Shown here: in pieces, positions 22,740 through 33,812 of the stretch
Layout: each line of letters begins with the position of its first letter
Position numbering within the stretch: position 1 is the stretch's first letter
Assembly: GCA_033980235.1 (NCBI GenBank)
Contig: CM067075.1
Location: 12,436,292-12,500,291 of the forward strand
Origin: Diadema setosum
Taxonomy: Eukaryota; Echinodermata; Echinoidea; Diadematoida; Diadematidae
DNA length: 64,000 nt
Direction of reading: 5' to 3'
Notes under the pieces: generated by a model
The model's database searches: none
Told to the model about the DNA's origin: nothing
What the model saw: only the letters and a program-made list of their open reading frames with translations
Program-made: the position numbers and the translations under genes

Positions 22740-24650
22740 AATGAAGATAGGCACAAAAGGGATAACGAAATTTGTCCTCTTGTGTACCTTTCAAGAACGC
22801 ATGCACAAAATGTGACGAGAATTTTTTTTTTTTTTTAAATCATAAAATCATCGCAGTCCCGTTGAAATTTGCGGAAACAGTAGGCGCGAAAAAGATCTTG
22901 AATTCGGTCCTGCATGCCATGTTGGTTATCAAAAACGCATGCACAAATGCGAAGAAATTATCGGGGAAAAAAAAACTACTTTCAATCCTTCTTGCGCGTG
23001 CATCACAACAGATTACAGCCGAAAGAATTCACGAAATCATCGCAATCCTGCTGATATCCGAGGTATAGAAATAGGCGCAAAAAAAATCGTGACATTCGAA
23101 TAGTGCGAAGAGATTATTGGGGAAAAAATAAAAGACACATTTTCAACCCCTTCTGGTGGTGCATCATAAAGATTACAGCCGAAGATATCAAATCATGGCA
23201 ATCTCGTTGCAATTTGAGGAAACGATAGGCGCAAGAAGGATATCGAATTCGGCCCTGAATACTGTCTTTCAAAAAACGCATGAATAATTCTGAAGAGATT
23301 TTCGGGAGAAAAATAAAGAATGTTTTTTCAATCCTTCTGGTGTGTGCATCACAAAAGATTAGAGCCGAAATAATTCATAAAATCACCGCGATGCCGTTAA
23401 AGTTTGAGGAGACAATATAGGCGCAAAACGAATCATAAATTCGGCCGTGAATACCTTCTAATCCGAGAGGACGCGCATTTACGAAATGTGGGAGAGATTA
23501 TCGGTAAAAAGTATAAAAGGACACATTTTCAACCCCTTTTGGTGTGTGCAAAGTAAAAGATTACAGCCGTAGGAATTCATGAAATTGTCACAATCCCGCT
23601 GATATTAAATTGATAGGCGCAAACAGGATCATGAATTCGGCCGTGTTATGATCTTTCAAGAACGCATTTACGAAATTCGAAGATTTTATCGGGGAAAAAT
23701 AAAGAACACATTTTCAACCCCTCTTGGCACGTGAATCATTGAGATTATAGCCGAATGATAATCCATGAAATCATGGCAATCCCGTTGAAATTTGAGGAAA
23801 CAATAGGCGCAAAAAGGATCGTGAATTTGGCCCTGCATGCTGTGTATCTTTCAAAAACGCATACCGCATGCACAAATTCGGGAGAAAAATAAGACACATT
23901 TTAAACCTCTTTTGGCGCGTGCATTATAAAAATTACAGCCGAAATGATTCATGAAATCATCACAATCCTGTTGAAGTTTGAGGAGAACAAGAGGTGCAAA
24001 AAGAATCATGAATTCGGCCGTATCATTTCTTCTAATCCGAGAGGACGCATTTACGAAATGCGAAAAGATTATCGGAGCAAAATAAAGGCGCATTGTCAAC
24101 CATTCTGGTGTGTTCATCACAACGGATTACATCCGAACAGTGATCCGAAGTAAAGTTCATGAAATCGTCACAATATCGCTGATATTTTAGGTAGAAATAA
24201 GCGCAAAAAGGATCGTGAATTCGACCCTGATGCCGTATGCTGCCGTATACCTTTCAAGAGCGCATGCACAAATGCGAAAAGATTATCGGGAGAAAAATAA
24301 AGAACCCCTTCTGGCACGTGCATCAGAAATGCTATACAGCAAAAATAATTCATATAATCATGACAATCCAGCTGAGCACCAAAAATGTGAAAAGCGCAGC
24401 AACTTAAGTAACGCGTGTTACTCTACGTGCGCCGATGTTGACAAAAAGTCACAAACGCATTTGATACAATCTGATTTTGTTCAGAATCATTTAACACTTT
24501 AATTCACAAATATTCAATTCTTTTAAAATGGTTCTATACACGAAGAAGAGATAGGAGTACAAAGCATCACAAATTCGACCCTGCAGTGTACTTTCAAGAA
24601 CTCATATACGGGAAGAAATTTTCGGAGGAAAGTTAAAAACCGCATTTCAG
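22740..24650. repeat. Satellite-like tandem array, about 190-bp degenerate unit
   Basis: Ten diverged copies are marked by TAGGCGCAAAAAGGATCRTG and AATTCGGCCCTG-type blocks. They start near 22748, 22881, 23072, 23226, 23418, 23613, 23803, 23993, 24198 and 24551, with spacing mostly 156-204 bp. Each unit also has CGCATGCACAAAT, a TTATCGGGGAAAAATAAA block, CATTTTCAACCCCTTCTGG, and GATTACAGCCGAA followed by TCATGAAATCAT. Divergence between copies is high, so the array is old. No long protein runs through it. Confidence 0.85.
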
Positions 24651-24811
24651 TCCCTTCTTTTTTTTTTTTTTTTTTACTTCCTTTTCGTATCAACAAATCA
24701 ATTCACAAATGATTCCTTTTTGTTCCTTCTCAAGGAAATGATCCATAAACAAATACTATAAATACATAAACAAAACTTGAGTTTACAAAATATTTATTTG
24801 CAAAATGTTTT

Positions 24812-24843
<32 letters not shown>

Positions 24844-25032
24844 AATATTATTGTCGACAAAAACATGAAAATAAATTTGCAAGCCAGTTCATGCTTTTTC
24901 AGGTTGTTGTTGACCAGTAAATTTTCTGTTCCGACCAGTACAAAAATGGGGAGGAAAAATGGATATTTACTGGTCCGACAGAGACAGGTTGGACCGGCAG
25001 GAAAAAAAAAAATGGGTTAGTGTGCAGCCCTG
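24651..25032 (-). mobile_element. Probable MITE or element end abutting a helicase fragment
   Basis: Read on the minus strand it starts CAGGGCTGCACACTAACCC at 25032, exactly where helicase-like coding stops. It continues with a CGGACCAGTAAATATCC and ACTGGTCGGAACAG block. Poly-T/poly-G tracts lie at 24658-24676 and 24810-24840. The CAGGG-type start is hAT-like, but the other TIR was not found, so the left limit is approximate. Confidence 0.4.
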
Positions 25033-25034
25033 CT

Positions 25035-25216
25035 TTATCCAACTTCCAAGATTTGGTGATGAAACCAAAGCAAGCACTCTTGCCAAACTCAGTTGGCAAC
25101 ATTAGGAAGGTGTCATTCTGTTTCACTGCGTTCTCGATAATTTCTATTTGCTCCACTTTGAACTTAATTCTTTTTGCATCCTCCTCTACTTCACTTAAAG
25201 CATCCCTGAACTCCAT
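25035..25216 (-). pseudogene. RecQ-like DNA helicase N-terminal fragment
   Basis: About 60 residues from ATG at 25216. The pattern FKVEQIEIIENAVKQND followed by MLPTEFGKSACF matches the start of a RecQ-family helicase, where an initial KxEQ segment precedes the ATP-binding loop LPTGxGKS. Here the glycine before FGKS is glutamate (TEFGKS), which would impair a classical Walker A loop. Coding stops at an abrupt junction (25032) with element-like sequence, and no further helicase motifs are present downstream. It could be a first exon or a captured gene piece, but with no visible continuation a broken fragment is more likely. Intact family members unwind DNA in the nucleus. Confidence 0.6.
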
Positions 25217-25731
25217 GATACCTATGGTATTGGTACGAACAGGTGTCCTTTATTAAATGAGACCGAGAACCAAATACGAGCAACATTGTACATATGGCAG
25301 ATGACGTAAAATATGAATATTCATTTGCGCATGCGCAGATCAGTATATTTACGTGATATGTTCAAAACGGCGAACGGACAGTATCTGGAGTAGACGGTCT
25401 CAAAGATGACTATTTATCTTGTTTTCGGAGGTAATGGTGAGATATACATAGTCGCCTCTAAAATTCAACAATAATGGTTTTATATCATGTGGCTTTTCGT
25501 TGCGAATCCAAGTGTCCTTTTGAGCGGTGAGTTGTTTACGTGTTGCAGTGCATTTGAGTGCTTCCTAAAATTGCATGGGTTGCTTCGGGGCGCTGTTACT
25601 GTGTTACAGCGCCCCGCGACGGGGTTAGTGTACAACCAGACGTGAGAATCCTCACCACAATCCGCATGGAAATGCGAAAGAAAACGGCTTGTCTGTTCAT
25701 TTTCCCGGACAAGGTCCCAATTTGTCACGAC
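25217..25731. other. Non-coding segment with strong hairpin and promoter-like motifs
   Basis: It contains ATATGAATATTCATT near 25313, TTGCGCATGCGCAGAT near 25325, a perfect 11-bp hairpin at 25586-25616, and one diverged copy of the 15.4-kb repeat unit near 25632-25672. It lies upstream of the minus-strand helicase fragment. No gene is seen. Confidence 0.5.
25586..25616. repeat. GC-rich perfect hairpin
   Basis: CGGGGCGCTGT and ACAGCGCCCCG form a perfect 11-bp stem around a 9-nt loop in otherwise AT-rich DNA. No T-run follows it, and its role is unknown. Confidence 0.75.
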
Positions 25732-26162
25732 TCAACCCAATCACCACATCATGACAATCAAAATGTTCCGCTCCATTCCTGGCAGATCGCACCCAAACCA
25801 TCACAACAATGTTGCAAAAGACCACGATTGGGAAGCCATGTCAGGCGCGGTGGAGCACCCCAATTTGCATCTCATTATCGCCCCGTTCTATTTGAATTTC
25901 CAACGGGCATCCACGGCTGCCCGAAACTGTGTGCATGAAAAAGTCAAAGTCCTTAAATTGTTATTAGCTTGAGAAGTTGTTTACTTTTTCTCAACTACGC
26001 GAGTACATGTTGTTTACTTTATGCAAATGAGGCTCGGCTGCCGATGGATTTCTGCGAGATAATTGGGGTGCTCCACCGCGCCTGCTGTCTTGATCTGAGA
26101 GCGATAACTTGCTGCGGACCTCTTTATTGGTATTAGCCTTGTTCAAGGCGAATCACACTCTG
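25732..26162 (+). repeat. Flank segment R, copy 2 (interrupted)
   Basis: 25732-25842 and 26090-26160 are a direct copy of 9019-9205. Unlike copy 1, it runs directly into an inverted copy of L at 26163. This supplies the order R - reverse L that is missing at the first locus. Confidence 0.85.
25843..26085. mobile_element. MITE with long GC-rich TIRs in segment R
   Basis: A 243-bp insertion with ends AGGCGCGGTGGAGCACCCCA and the matching inverted CAGGCGCGGTGGAGCACCCC. TGTC stands on both sides (25839-25842 and 26086-26089). The uninterrupted copy at 9019-9205 has one TGTC. It contains ATGCAAATGAGGC, also found near 43251 beside a related GGCACGGCGGTACAGTGCAA end. No protein is encoded. Confidence 0.85.
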
Positions 26163-26583
26163 CAAATTTGAATTGGGTTATCTCAGCATAGATAGATTAT
26201 GATACATTACAAAATAGATTAGCCATAGCAAGAACTTGCTTACATGAGAGTTATTAGATAACGTTGCAAAATAAAACCCCCGTCATTGAATGGAATGTTC
26301 CAGAGCTATCTCGGGGGCTCGAGGACATTATGGACACGTCGATTAGCAAGTGGGTAAGATGCGATTACAGATGGCTTGAAATGAAGAGGATTTATGAATG
26401 AAATACACCGAAACAATATTTTTTTTTATAATTCCTGCACAGTTTATTATTTCTTTTCTTAAAATGCACATAAACTAGTGCTGTATTGAGTCAACTAAGT
26501 GCATATTAGCACGTGTGTACACGCATTATCCCTCCTGCCTAGTGGGAATGACACAGGCAGTTTTTTTTTTCAATGACGTATGA
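26163..26583 (-). repeat. Flank segment L, inverted copy without MITE
   Basis: Reverse complement of 2372-2755 plus 3448-3506, continuous across the site where the 692-bp MITE lies in the other copy. It abuts the TTTCGT-motif element on its right. Confidence 0.82.
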
Positions 26584-26585
26584 AT

Positions 26586-27262
26586 GATCAACAAGGCGGC
26601 CAATCAGCGTCCTTCTTATATCCCTTACTCGGCAGAGACTGACAGAATGCCATTCCGTACACGAAATCCTTTCTGTGTACCACGAAATCTGTTTCGCATG
26701 GTACGAAATGCATTCCGTGTGCAACGAAATCCATTTCGTCTGCGACGCAATCCATTTCGTATGGTACCTTACAGGGAAATGACTTTTGTTGTTCAATTCC
26801 GTACACAAAAGGGAGTGTAGTTCAGTTCTGTTAGACCCTCTACACGAAATGCAGTTTGTAGAACCATTCCGTGCACGAAATTGTTTTGTCGTTCAATTCC
26901 GTACACGAAATGATTTTTTTTTTTTTTTTTTTGGGGGGGAACAAAATAAGATTCTGTTACGAAATTATATTTGCCATGTCATTCTGTCACAAAATTAAGA
27001 AGCACAAGTCTTTCTTGTAACAAAATGAGATTTTGTTTACAAAATAAAATTTGTTGTTTCATTCTGTAACAAAATGGATAACTGTCTTCCTAATTTTGTA
27101 ATTAAACCAGATTTCGTTACAAAATGAAATTGTTTTGTTACGAAATTGTCTGTACAATTTCATTTTGTAACGAAATGGATTTCAGTGTATGATTTCTGTA
27201 GTTTTAAGATAATTTCGTGTCTTTTTGGACGGAATTTTCAAGCGAACACTTGGCGCCCCATA
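26586..27262 (-). mobile_element. TTTCGT-motif element, copy 2
   Basis: Inverted copy of 6016-6710 with the same ends (GATCAACAAGGCGGCC and CGAACACTTGGCGCCCCATA). The same order of motif variants is kept, including CTCTACACGAAATGCAGTTT and AACTGTCTTCCTAATTTTG. A T/G homopolymer run at about 26918-26937 replaces a short segment. The flanking sequences differ from copy 1 on both sides. Confidence 0.82.
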
Positions 27263-27513
27263 GTCCGGAACTTATGTGGGGAAAAATAATTTCGCTGCCG
27301 GGGCGACAATTTTTTTTTTTTTTGTCGGAACAAACGTTCGCATAACCACATGTATGCTAAGACTTGAACAGAGAACTGTATTGTCATAGTCGTTATGTAA
27401 ATACCAGTACTCGGTATTACCTTTCTACATTCCTTTCTACTATGCCGGTGAACTCGACCGCTCCCACTAATTTGTTATCAGCTCTCAGCAATATGTCGTC
27501 CTTCTGTATGAAA

Positions 27514-27544
<31 letters not shown>

Positions 27545-27862
27545 TATTCCAGGGTTTTTGACCGCTCGAATCAATTTGCTACCTGTTCTCAGCTATTTGT
27601 TATTGTATATCTAAAGATGTTTTACCACGGTGATTCCGACTCCTCTCAGAAATTTGTTATCAATGTTTACACTGGTTTATGAAAAAAAAAATTGTAATTC
27701 CGATGTTTCTGACTCCTCTATGTAATTTGCCACCTACCCTCAGCAAATTGTTATTATTGTGTAAGAATAATAAACCACGACGGATATTTTGCTCATACTA
27801 ATTGGGTTCCCCCCAAAAAAACAAAACAAAAACAAAACAAAACAAAACAAAACAAAACAAAC
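27263..27862. other. Non-coding with microsatellites and weak repeats
   Basis: A T-tract at 27310-27323, an A-run and TA repeat at 27510-27547, and an AAAAC repeat at 27820-27862. Loose repeats of AATTTGTTATC and GACTCCTCT-type blocks recur about every 90 bp. No gene. Confidence 0.45.
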
Positions 27863-28640
27863 AAACCAGAATTCTGAAAATTCCAGGCCTATTTCATTAT
27901 AATGTCGGAATTTTTATGCATAGGCTAACAACTAATGAATTACCACCTGTATTTATACACATGTTCAGAAGAAATCGCTCCCTTCACTGTTATCCCACTC
28001 GCCAGAGTGAGGCACCTTTCCCGTACTCGCACTTTTTTTTGCAAAGAAAACAATATTGTTTACTGGACCCAGATACTGGAATGACCTCCCTCAAGATATT
28101 ACTTCTTCCTTATCCCTATTCACCTTCAAACGCAAATTAAAACAGTTATTACTTGGTGGATACACTCTACCATGCTTTGAGCAACTTTTTTTAATGCTCC
28201 CAGTCTTTTGTCTTTATCCACAGCCTAAGTTATTTAATGGTAATGATATGATAAACATATAGCATTCTTTTTCAAACGTGGCGAGATCCGTACATTCTAG
28301 TTTGAGCAGTATTCATGTGATCTATTAGTTTACTGATTTTTGTACTGGTGTAATTTTAGTTGGTCAAGATAAACATATCCGTTCTCCTTATGATTCCACG
28401 CCTATGAATTTGGGAACCTGTAGTTTTCATGTAGGCCCCATCATATTTCTGTTATTTCCTTGTGACATCCTTATATCATGATATGGCCATATACATTTGT
28501 GTTCAGTATTTTTGTTTGTTTGTTTTTTCAATCAAAAGACATGGTTGTATATATTTTTGTATTCTTACTTGTTGTTTTACTGCCAATCATTTTGTAAATT
28601 CATCGAGAAAGTGGAAATATGAAATAAATTTGAAGTGAAC
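27863..28640 (+). pseudogene. LINE 3' end (CR1/L2-like) with broken RT C-terminus
   Basis: Two frames give the classic C-terminal signature of CR1/L2-type LINE reverse transcriptases: NELPPVFIHMF and CYPTRQSE, then, after a frameshift near 28050, FTGPRYWNDLPQDI followed by FKRKLKQLLL. Coding ends near 28160. The rest is a 3' untranslated tail ending in GAAATAAATTTGAAGTGAAC, which runs into a TA repeat. The 5' side is truncated, as is usual for these elements, so it is a dead copy. Confidence 0.82.
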
Positions 28641-28653
28641 TGAACCGAATATA

Positions 28654-28722
<69 letters not shown>

Positions 28723-28740
28723 TAATTTATAATTTATAAG
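28641..28740. repeat. TA microsatellite
   Basis: A long TATATA tract directly follows the LINE tail and may be its 3' terminal repeat. Confidence 0.9.
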
Positions 28741-28929
28741 AATTAAATGCAGTTATTTCGGGGCCAGTTATTTCGCAGTCTCCTGTATATTAAGCATGAC
28801 TTCGCTTCTTCCTTTATTCCTGGGATATTATTTTTCTCGCGCCTGTGGTATATGACCTGCACAGCAGATGGTTAATATGTCCGTCGCTGCTCCATAAATT
28901 GCTCCAATAATTGTCACTCGAACTAAAAA

Positions 28930-29450
28930 GTCACATCATATCAATCCAATCTTACAGTCCCTTCACTGGCTGCAGATCCAAGACAGAATCATCTTCAAAG
29001 TTCTCCTTCTCATCTTCCAAATCAAGCACAACATTACACCACCCTAGCTCCAAGATCTGGTTTCTCTCCGCTCTGCATCCACATCCTCCACAACCGGACG
29101 TCTACGTTCCGCCACCACTGCCAATCTAAAGTTTTCCTCCGAACCTCGTACCAACACACGTAATGGTGATCGTGCCTTTTCCTCTCTTGCCCCTAAACTA
29201 TGGAACAATCCCCCCATCAGCAACCGACAGGCCGACACCTTAGATTCATTCAAGTCACTCCTTTAAACATATCTTTTCAGGCAGTGTTATATGTTTCAGC
29301 AGGAGTAGTAGTGTTTGTAATTGTCGTTATACATGATTGTTTACTGTACGCAAGTGGATGTACTTATTCATTGTTTTCTTCTTCACTCGTTCTCTATCTT
29401 TGCTTCACTTTCCCAGCGCTTAGAAATATGATATTAAGCGCTCTATAAAT

Positions 29451-29531
<81 letters not shown>

Positions 29532-29640
29532 TTATAATTATTATTATTATTATTATTATTATTATCATCATCATCATCATCATCATCATCATAATCATCA
29601 TTATTACAAATTACACTGTGGAACAGACAGTGATGACCAA
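28930..29640 (+). pseudogene. L2-like LINE 3' end with ATT tail
   Basis: One frame, interrupted by a TAG near 29044, carries the RT C-terminal pattern: SLHWLQIQDRIIFKVLLL, then LQDLVSLRSAS, NGDRAFSSLAPKLWN and SFKSLL, ending in TAA at 29264-29266. The 3' tail contains AGCGCTCTATAAATG and then a long ATT/ATC repeat (29449-29600), typical of L2-like elements. It is 5' truncated and inactive. In full elements the protein nicks DNA and reverse transcribes its own RNA. Confidence 0.85.
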
Positions 29641-29744
29641 ACGATGTAACACTATAGCATTGCTTTGTACAAATGTGGTGCTGTATTGGTGTGTCTCTGT
29701 GCATATATCAGGGTATGAGGTCTCCATCAAGGCATCAGACAATA

Positions 29745-29891
29745 GGGAGCTTTAGATTTTAGACGCGCGGACGTTCAAAGAGAAAAAAACATGATCTGAG
29801 CGTGCGCAGTAACTCGATCCGCGCTACTGCGCACGCTCAGACCATGTTTTTTTCCCTTTGAACGTCCGCGCGTCTAAAATCTAAAGCTCCC
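29745..29891. mobile_element. Near-perfect palindromic MITE with TA duplication
   Basis: A 147-bp element with TA on both sides (29743-29744, 29892-29893). The arms begin GGGAGCTTTAGATTTTAGAC and are almost perfect inverted copies through ACGCGCGGACGTTCAAAG. They contain GCGTGCGCAGTA in each arm, with a short loop near 29818. The termini resemble those of the gag insertion at 13353-14130. Confidence 0.9.
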
Positions 29892-29893
29892 TA

Positions 29894-29988
29894 ATGAAAA
29901 ATCCATAGCGAGTTATACTAGACTTTATAACCATCAGTGATCAGCATGGGAAAGAAACTTCTGTTATCCAGCCAGTCACATTCTACGT

Positions 29989-30029
<41 letters not shown>

Positions 30030-30874
30030 CAAACCACCCTCTACTGTTCTGCTTTGTAGAAATGGATATGAGAAGTACTAGCTTTATGTGTAGTGGTATA
30101 GTACTGATAATAAAAGTAGTCTTTAAAGAAACAACACTTTATAGTTTTGTTAGTAGTAGCCGCTGTAGCCGTAGTAGTATCAAAGACTACACTCTTTTAG
30201 CAACGTTTAGGCTATTGCTGTTCCTCCTGTGAAACGGTCTATCTGACTTGACAAGATTGCTTTTTCTTTTTATGCGTAATTATCTTATCAATTCAAAAAA
30301 AAAAACAAAAAACAAAAACGTAAGTGATAGAAACGTTTCAATTTTGGTGATTTGAAGAGAACGGCAGTGGCAGCGAAAACTGCAATTTTCTTTTCTCGGT
30401 TTTTTTTTTTTTTTGTATTTTGTATCATTTTTCTGATTGCTTGTCAGCCCAATTTGTAAAAAAGTCGCAGCCAAAAAAAAAAAAAAAAAAAAAATTATTC
30501 TTTTTTCTTTCTTTTTTTGGACTTGTCACCTGATTAATTTGGTAGGCAAGTGGCAGCAAAATGTCCCGAAAACAAATTGACGTTCCTGTTCCCATACAGT
30601 CACTTTTGAAAAACGTAGCGCCGCCCCTGTATATGGTTGCATTTCGTTACTCCAGGGCGTCGAGGTGGGACCTCCCACCTCCCTGTTAAAATGTTCCTCG
30701 CTACTTCATAAATTACTAAAGGACACTATACACATGGAACAGACAAAAGTGACTAAAATGGTGCTCTATGTTGGTTAATGTGGCATTGTATTGGTACCTC
30801 TGGTGCATGTAAATTATACTAGTGCCTTTCTACAGCAAAACCTTTGCGGAAAAAGCCTATCCGTATATCTATAT

Positions 30875-30908
<34 letters not shown>

Positions 30909-30946
30909 CAATCAATCAATCAATCAATCCATCTATCTATCTATCT

Positions 30947-30981
<35 letters not shown>

Positions 30982-32349
30982 TATAGATATATATAATGAT
31001 ATATCTATCTGTATTGATAAAATCATGTGGGAACATAGATGACGTGATGGTATAATTTTATTGAATAAAACGACTCTTTTCTACCACACACACAAGACAC
31101 ACACGTACATCATTATAAGGAGCAATACTGTTTTCCACACAGGGAATGACAATCACAGTTTGTTGTTGTTGTTGTTGTTTTTTTGCTGATACTAACTCGC
31201 CTTTGAGAAAGGGAGTATAAGAGGCACCTGTAGCCTTTTCAGCGGCTCTTACCAAAGATGTTAGCACTGAAAAAATGAGCACAGACCTAGAAAGTGACAC
31301 CCCATCTCGTCAGCGTGCGGAGCTTGTTCATCATCATTATGGCTAAGATGATAATTCTGGTTATTATTCACGGCATAAAGCAACGTAATCTGTACCCCGC
31401 TCCCATTGGATAATTTACTCACCTAATGGTAGTTCCTTCGTATAGTTACTTCGTATAGTTACTTCGACTAGTATAGTCAAAGTACTGTATAGTCACTTCG
31501 ATCAACGAAATTGCTCTATTCGTGTATAGGCCATCAGTTTGAAATATGTATGTATAAAATAATGAGATTCTTCGGCCAGCTGGTTGACTGATTTTGGATT
31601 GTTCCTGGCAAACCCTGCGTTTGATATATATTTTGATTTATGACTGATATTTCGGTCTCTGTTTATTAATGACAGAAATAATGAGTCTCAAATAACGTGG
31701 TAAGCAGTCTCAATGAATTGAATGTCTAAGCCATTATAACTCCAGCGAAGACACGTCAATCCAGTTTGAGGCAGGCTGGCGCAATATTGAAAACATGCTC
31801 GACGCTTACACCTGATATTTTGTTGTTCCTACAAAGTCTTAAAATGCGCCAGGAGAGTTACAGGACACTAAAGGTGATGGAGGAATATTAGATACAGCTT
31901 ACAGTCATGTCATCAAAGCGTTTATGCTTACGTCAATGCTTCCTGTTAACATTGACCTTATATGAAATCTCATATTAGTAGAGCTTCAAAACTTCAACAT
32001 TTTCTGGTTTTATATGATAAGGTTTCGGAATTGCGCCCCCATACAAAACTATATGCATGTAGGCCTATATTTTACTTATGCACATAATTCTAAAATACAA
32101 TGCAGTAATGGGAAATCTGTAGAAAGGCAAGAATGGATAACCAATGTACCTTTTGAAATCTTTGGGGGGTTTTCCCCACTACTTTTTTTATACTCACTTT
32201 TTTAAAATTTCCCTATCTTTTCCCCCTGCTATTTTGAATGGGCGTACCAAATGATGATTTCACATCATGTACTACATAAGTCGATAGTGCCATATATAGA
32301 TTTGTAGAATTTAATGTGGTCCCTGAGCAGTTAAGCAGATAAATCAATA
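29894..32349. other. Non-coding with many microsatellites
   Basis: A GT tract at 29991-30028, T and A homopolymer runs at 30398-30415 and 30474-30494, and CAAT repeats at 30876-30928. ATCT repeats then switch to the inverted ATAG phase at 30928-30985. A short ACTTCGTATAGTT repeat lies near 31434-31500. No gene or clear element. Confidence 0.5.
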
Positions 32350-33447
32350 TAGTCCATGGGCCAAGACCCGAAAAATGGGTTGTTGGTACCATCTGAGGTG
32401 GCACAACCTTTTTGGTGTCAGTTTGTTTGTCGGGCATAGATATGCTTATCAAGCTATGATAGCATTTCCAAATGAGTAGCTTAGTCATAATAAATAAATT
32501 TTTAACCAAGTTGGTCTCGTTTTTATATCCCTATACTTCTGAATCGAAACTAAACCGCTATAGTAAGAAGAGCACTGCCTTCTGTATGTCCACAGGTGTT
32601 CTGTTGTAAACGCGGTGCGCTTAGTTTTTATTCAAGGCAGCGAAGGGAATATCCAAAGGGTTATGATGTCCACAGCTGTCACGCGGTGCGCTTAGTCTTT
32701 ATCTAGACCAATGTACCGTTATCATATCTAAAGTTCCTCATAAAAGGGATTTATAACGATTATCTATACCGTTTTTATACTACCCTATCAACAAATATAT
32801 CAGTTTTAAACAAAAATCACTCATTTACAATATCATTCATTATAATGTATCGTAGTGTACAAATACATTGTTTTGCATTATCTTATATTGTTGGAGGGAA
32901 ATAAAGCGACATTGGCGTGGTATCAGCGTTTTCACCGTAGCGTTTTCGCGGGAAAATGATAAATAATTGAAAGATACGGTAAAATTCACGAGGAATTGCT
33001 TTTGTTGTTGTTGTTGTTTTTAGATAAAAGGATATACACTGTATCATACGCCTCGGATATCCCCTTCGCCTTCTAGAATAAAGACTAAGCGCTGTGGACA
33101 TCATAACCTTTGGATATTCCCTTCGCTGCCTTGAATAAAGACTAAGCGCACCGCGTTTACAATAGAACACCTGTGAACATACCATAGAGCTGCATTTTAC
33201 AGCTCTATGGAACATACAGAAGACAGTGCTCTTATTTGTATAGCGGTTAGTTTCGATTCAGAAGTATAGGGATATAACAACGAGAACAAATTGGTTAAAA
33301 ATTCATTTACTATGACTAAGCTACTCATTTGGAAATGCTATCATAGCTTGATAAGCATATCTATGCCCGACAAACAAAACGACACCAAAAAGGTTTTGCC
33401 ACCTGAGATGGTACCAATATCTGGCCTGGCCCATGGACTAATATTCT
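32350..33447. mobile_element. Inverted-repeat element with about 350-bp arms
   Basis: Arms at about 32350-32680 and 33088-33447 are inverted copies. They share ATAGTCCATGGGCC, TTGGTACCATCTGAGGTGGC, GTCGGGCATAGATATGCTTA, TCAAGCTATGATAGCATTTC and ACGCGGTGCGCTTAG. The block CGCGGTGCGCTTAGTYTTTAT occurs twice at the inner side of the left arm (32610 and 32683). The roughly 400-bp spacer has no gene. The right arm has an extra 35 bp, described separately. Confidence 0.82.
33175..33216. mobile_element. 29-bp hairpin insertion with 6-bp duplication
   Basis: In the right arm a perfect hairpin (11-bp stem CCATAGAGCTG, 7-nt loop, 33182-33210) sits between two AACATA copies. The left arm has a single GACATA at the same place (rc near 32585) and no hairpin. 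The extra 35 bp equals one hairpin plus one target duplication. Confidence 0.8.
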
Positions 33448-33511
33448 GAAAAACCCATAACATAACGCACTGAGCAAGGATGATGATAACGGAGGCTCAC
33501 ATTATCATTCC

Positions 33512-33812
33512 AATAATGTAGCAATGTCATTCCATTACAATGTCACTTGCCTCAGAATTTCACCTGTTTAGATTATATGCATGCTTTTTTTCTTCTGTTC
33601 TGCTCTCTTAAGCACCCTATCCTACACTCATATGTGAAGCTGCTACATCATCATCCTCGTTCATTGTGATTTTTTTTACTAATTTTGTAAACATTCTCAT
33701 TCTTCATCACAGTGATTAATCACTATAAATTCTAAAACTCTGTGTCTAGTGTAACCAATATTTATAGATGTTTATTAACTACAGATGTCTGAAAGTCATC
33801 TGGAGGTCTCCT
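33512..33812 (+). repeat. Dispersed repeat, copy 1
   Basis: Direct relative of 63245-63560. They share AATGTCATTCCATTAC, TGCTACATCATCATCCTCGT, TCACTATAAATTCTA-type and GGAGGTCTCCTTTAA blocks in the same order. No coding capacity. Confidence 0.7.
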
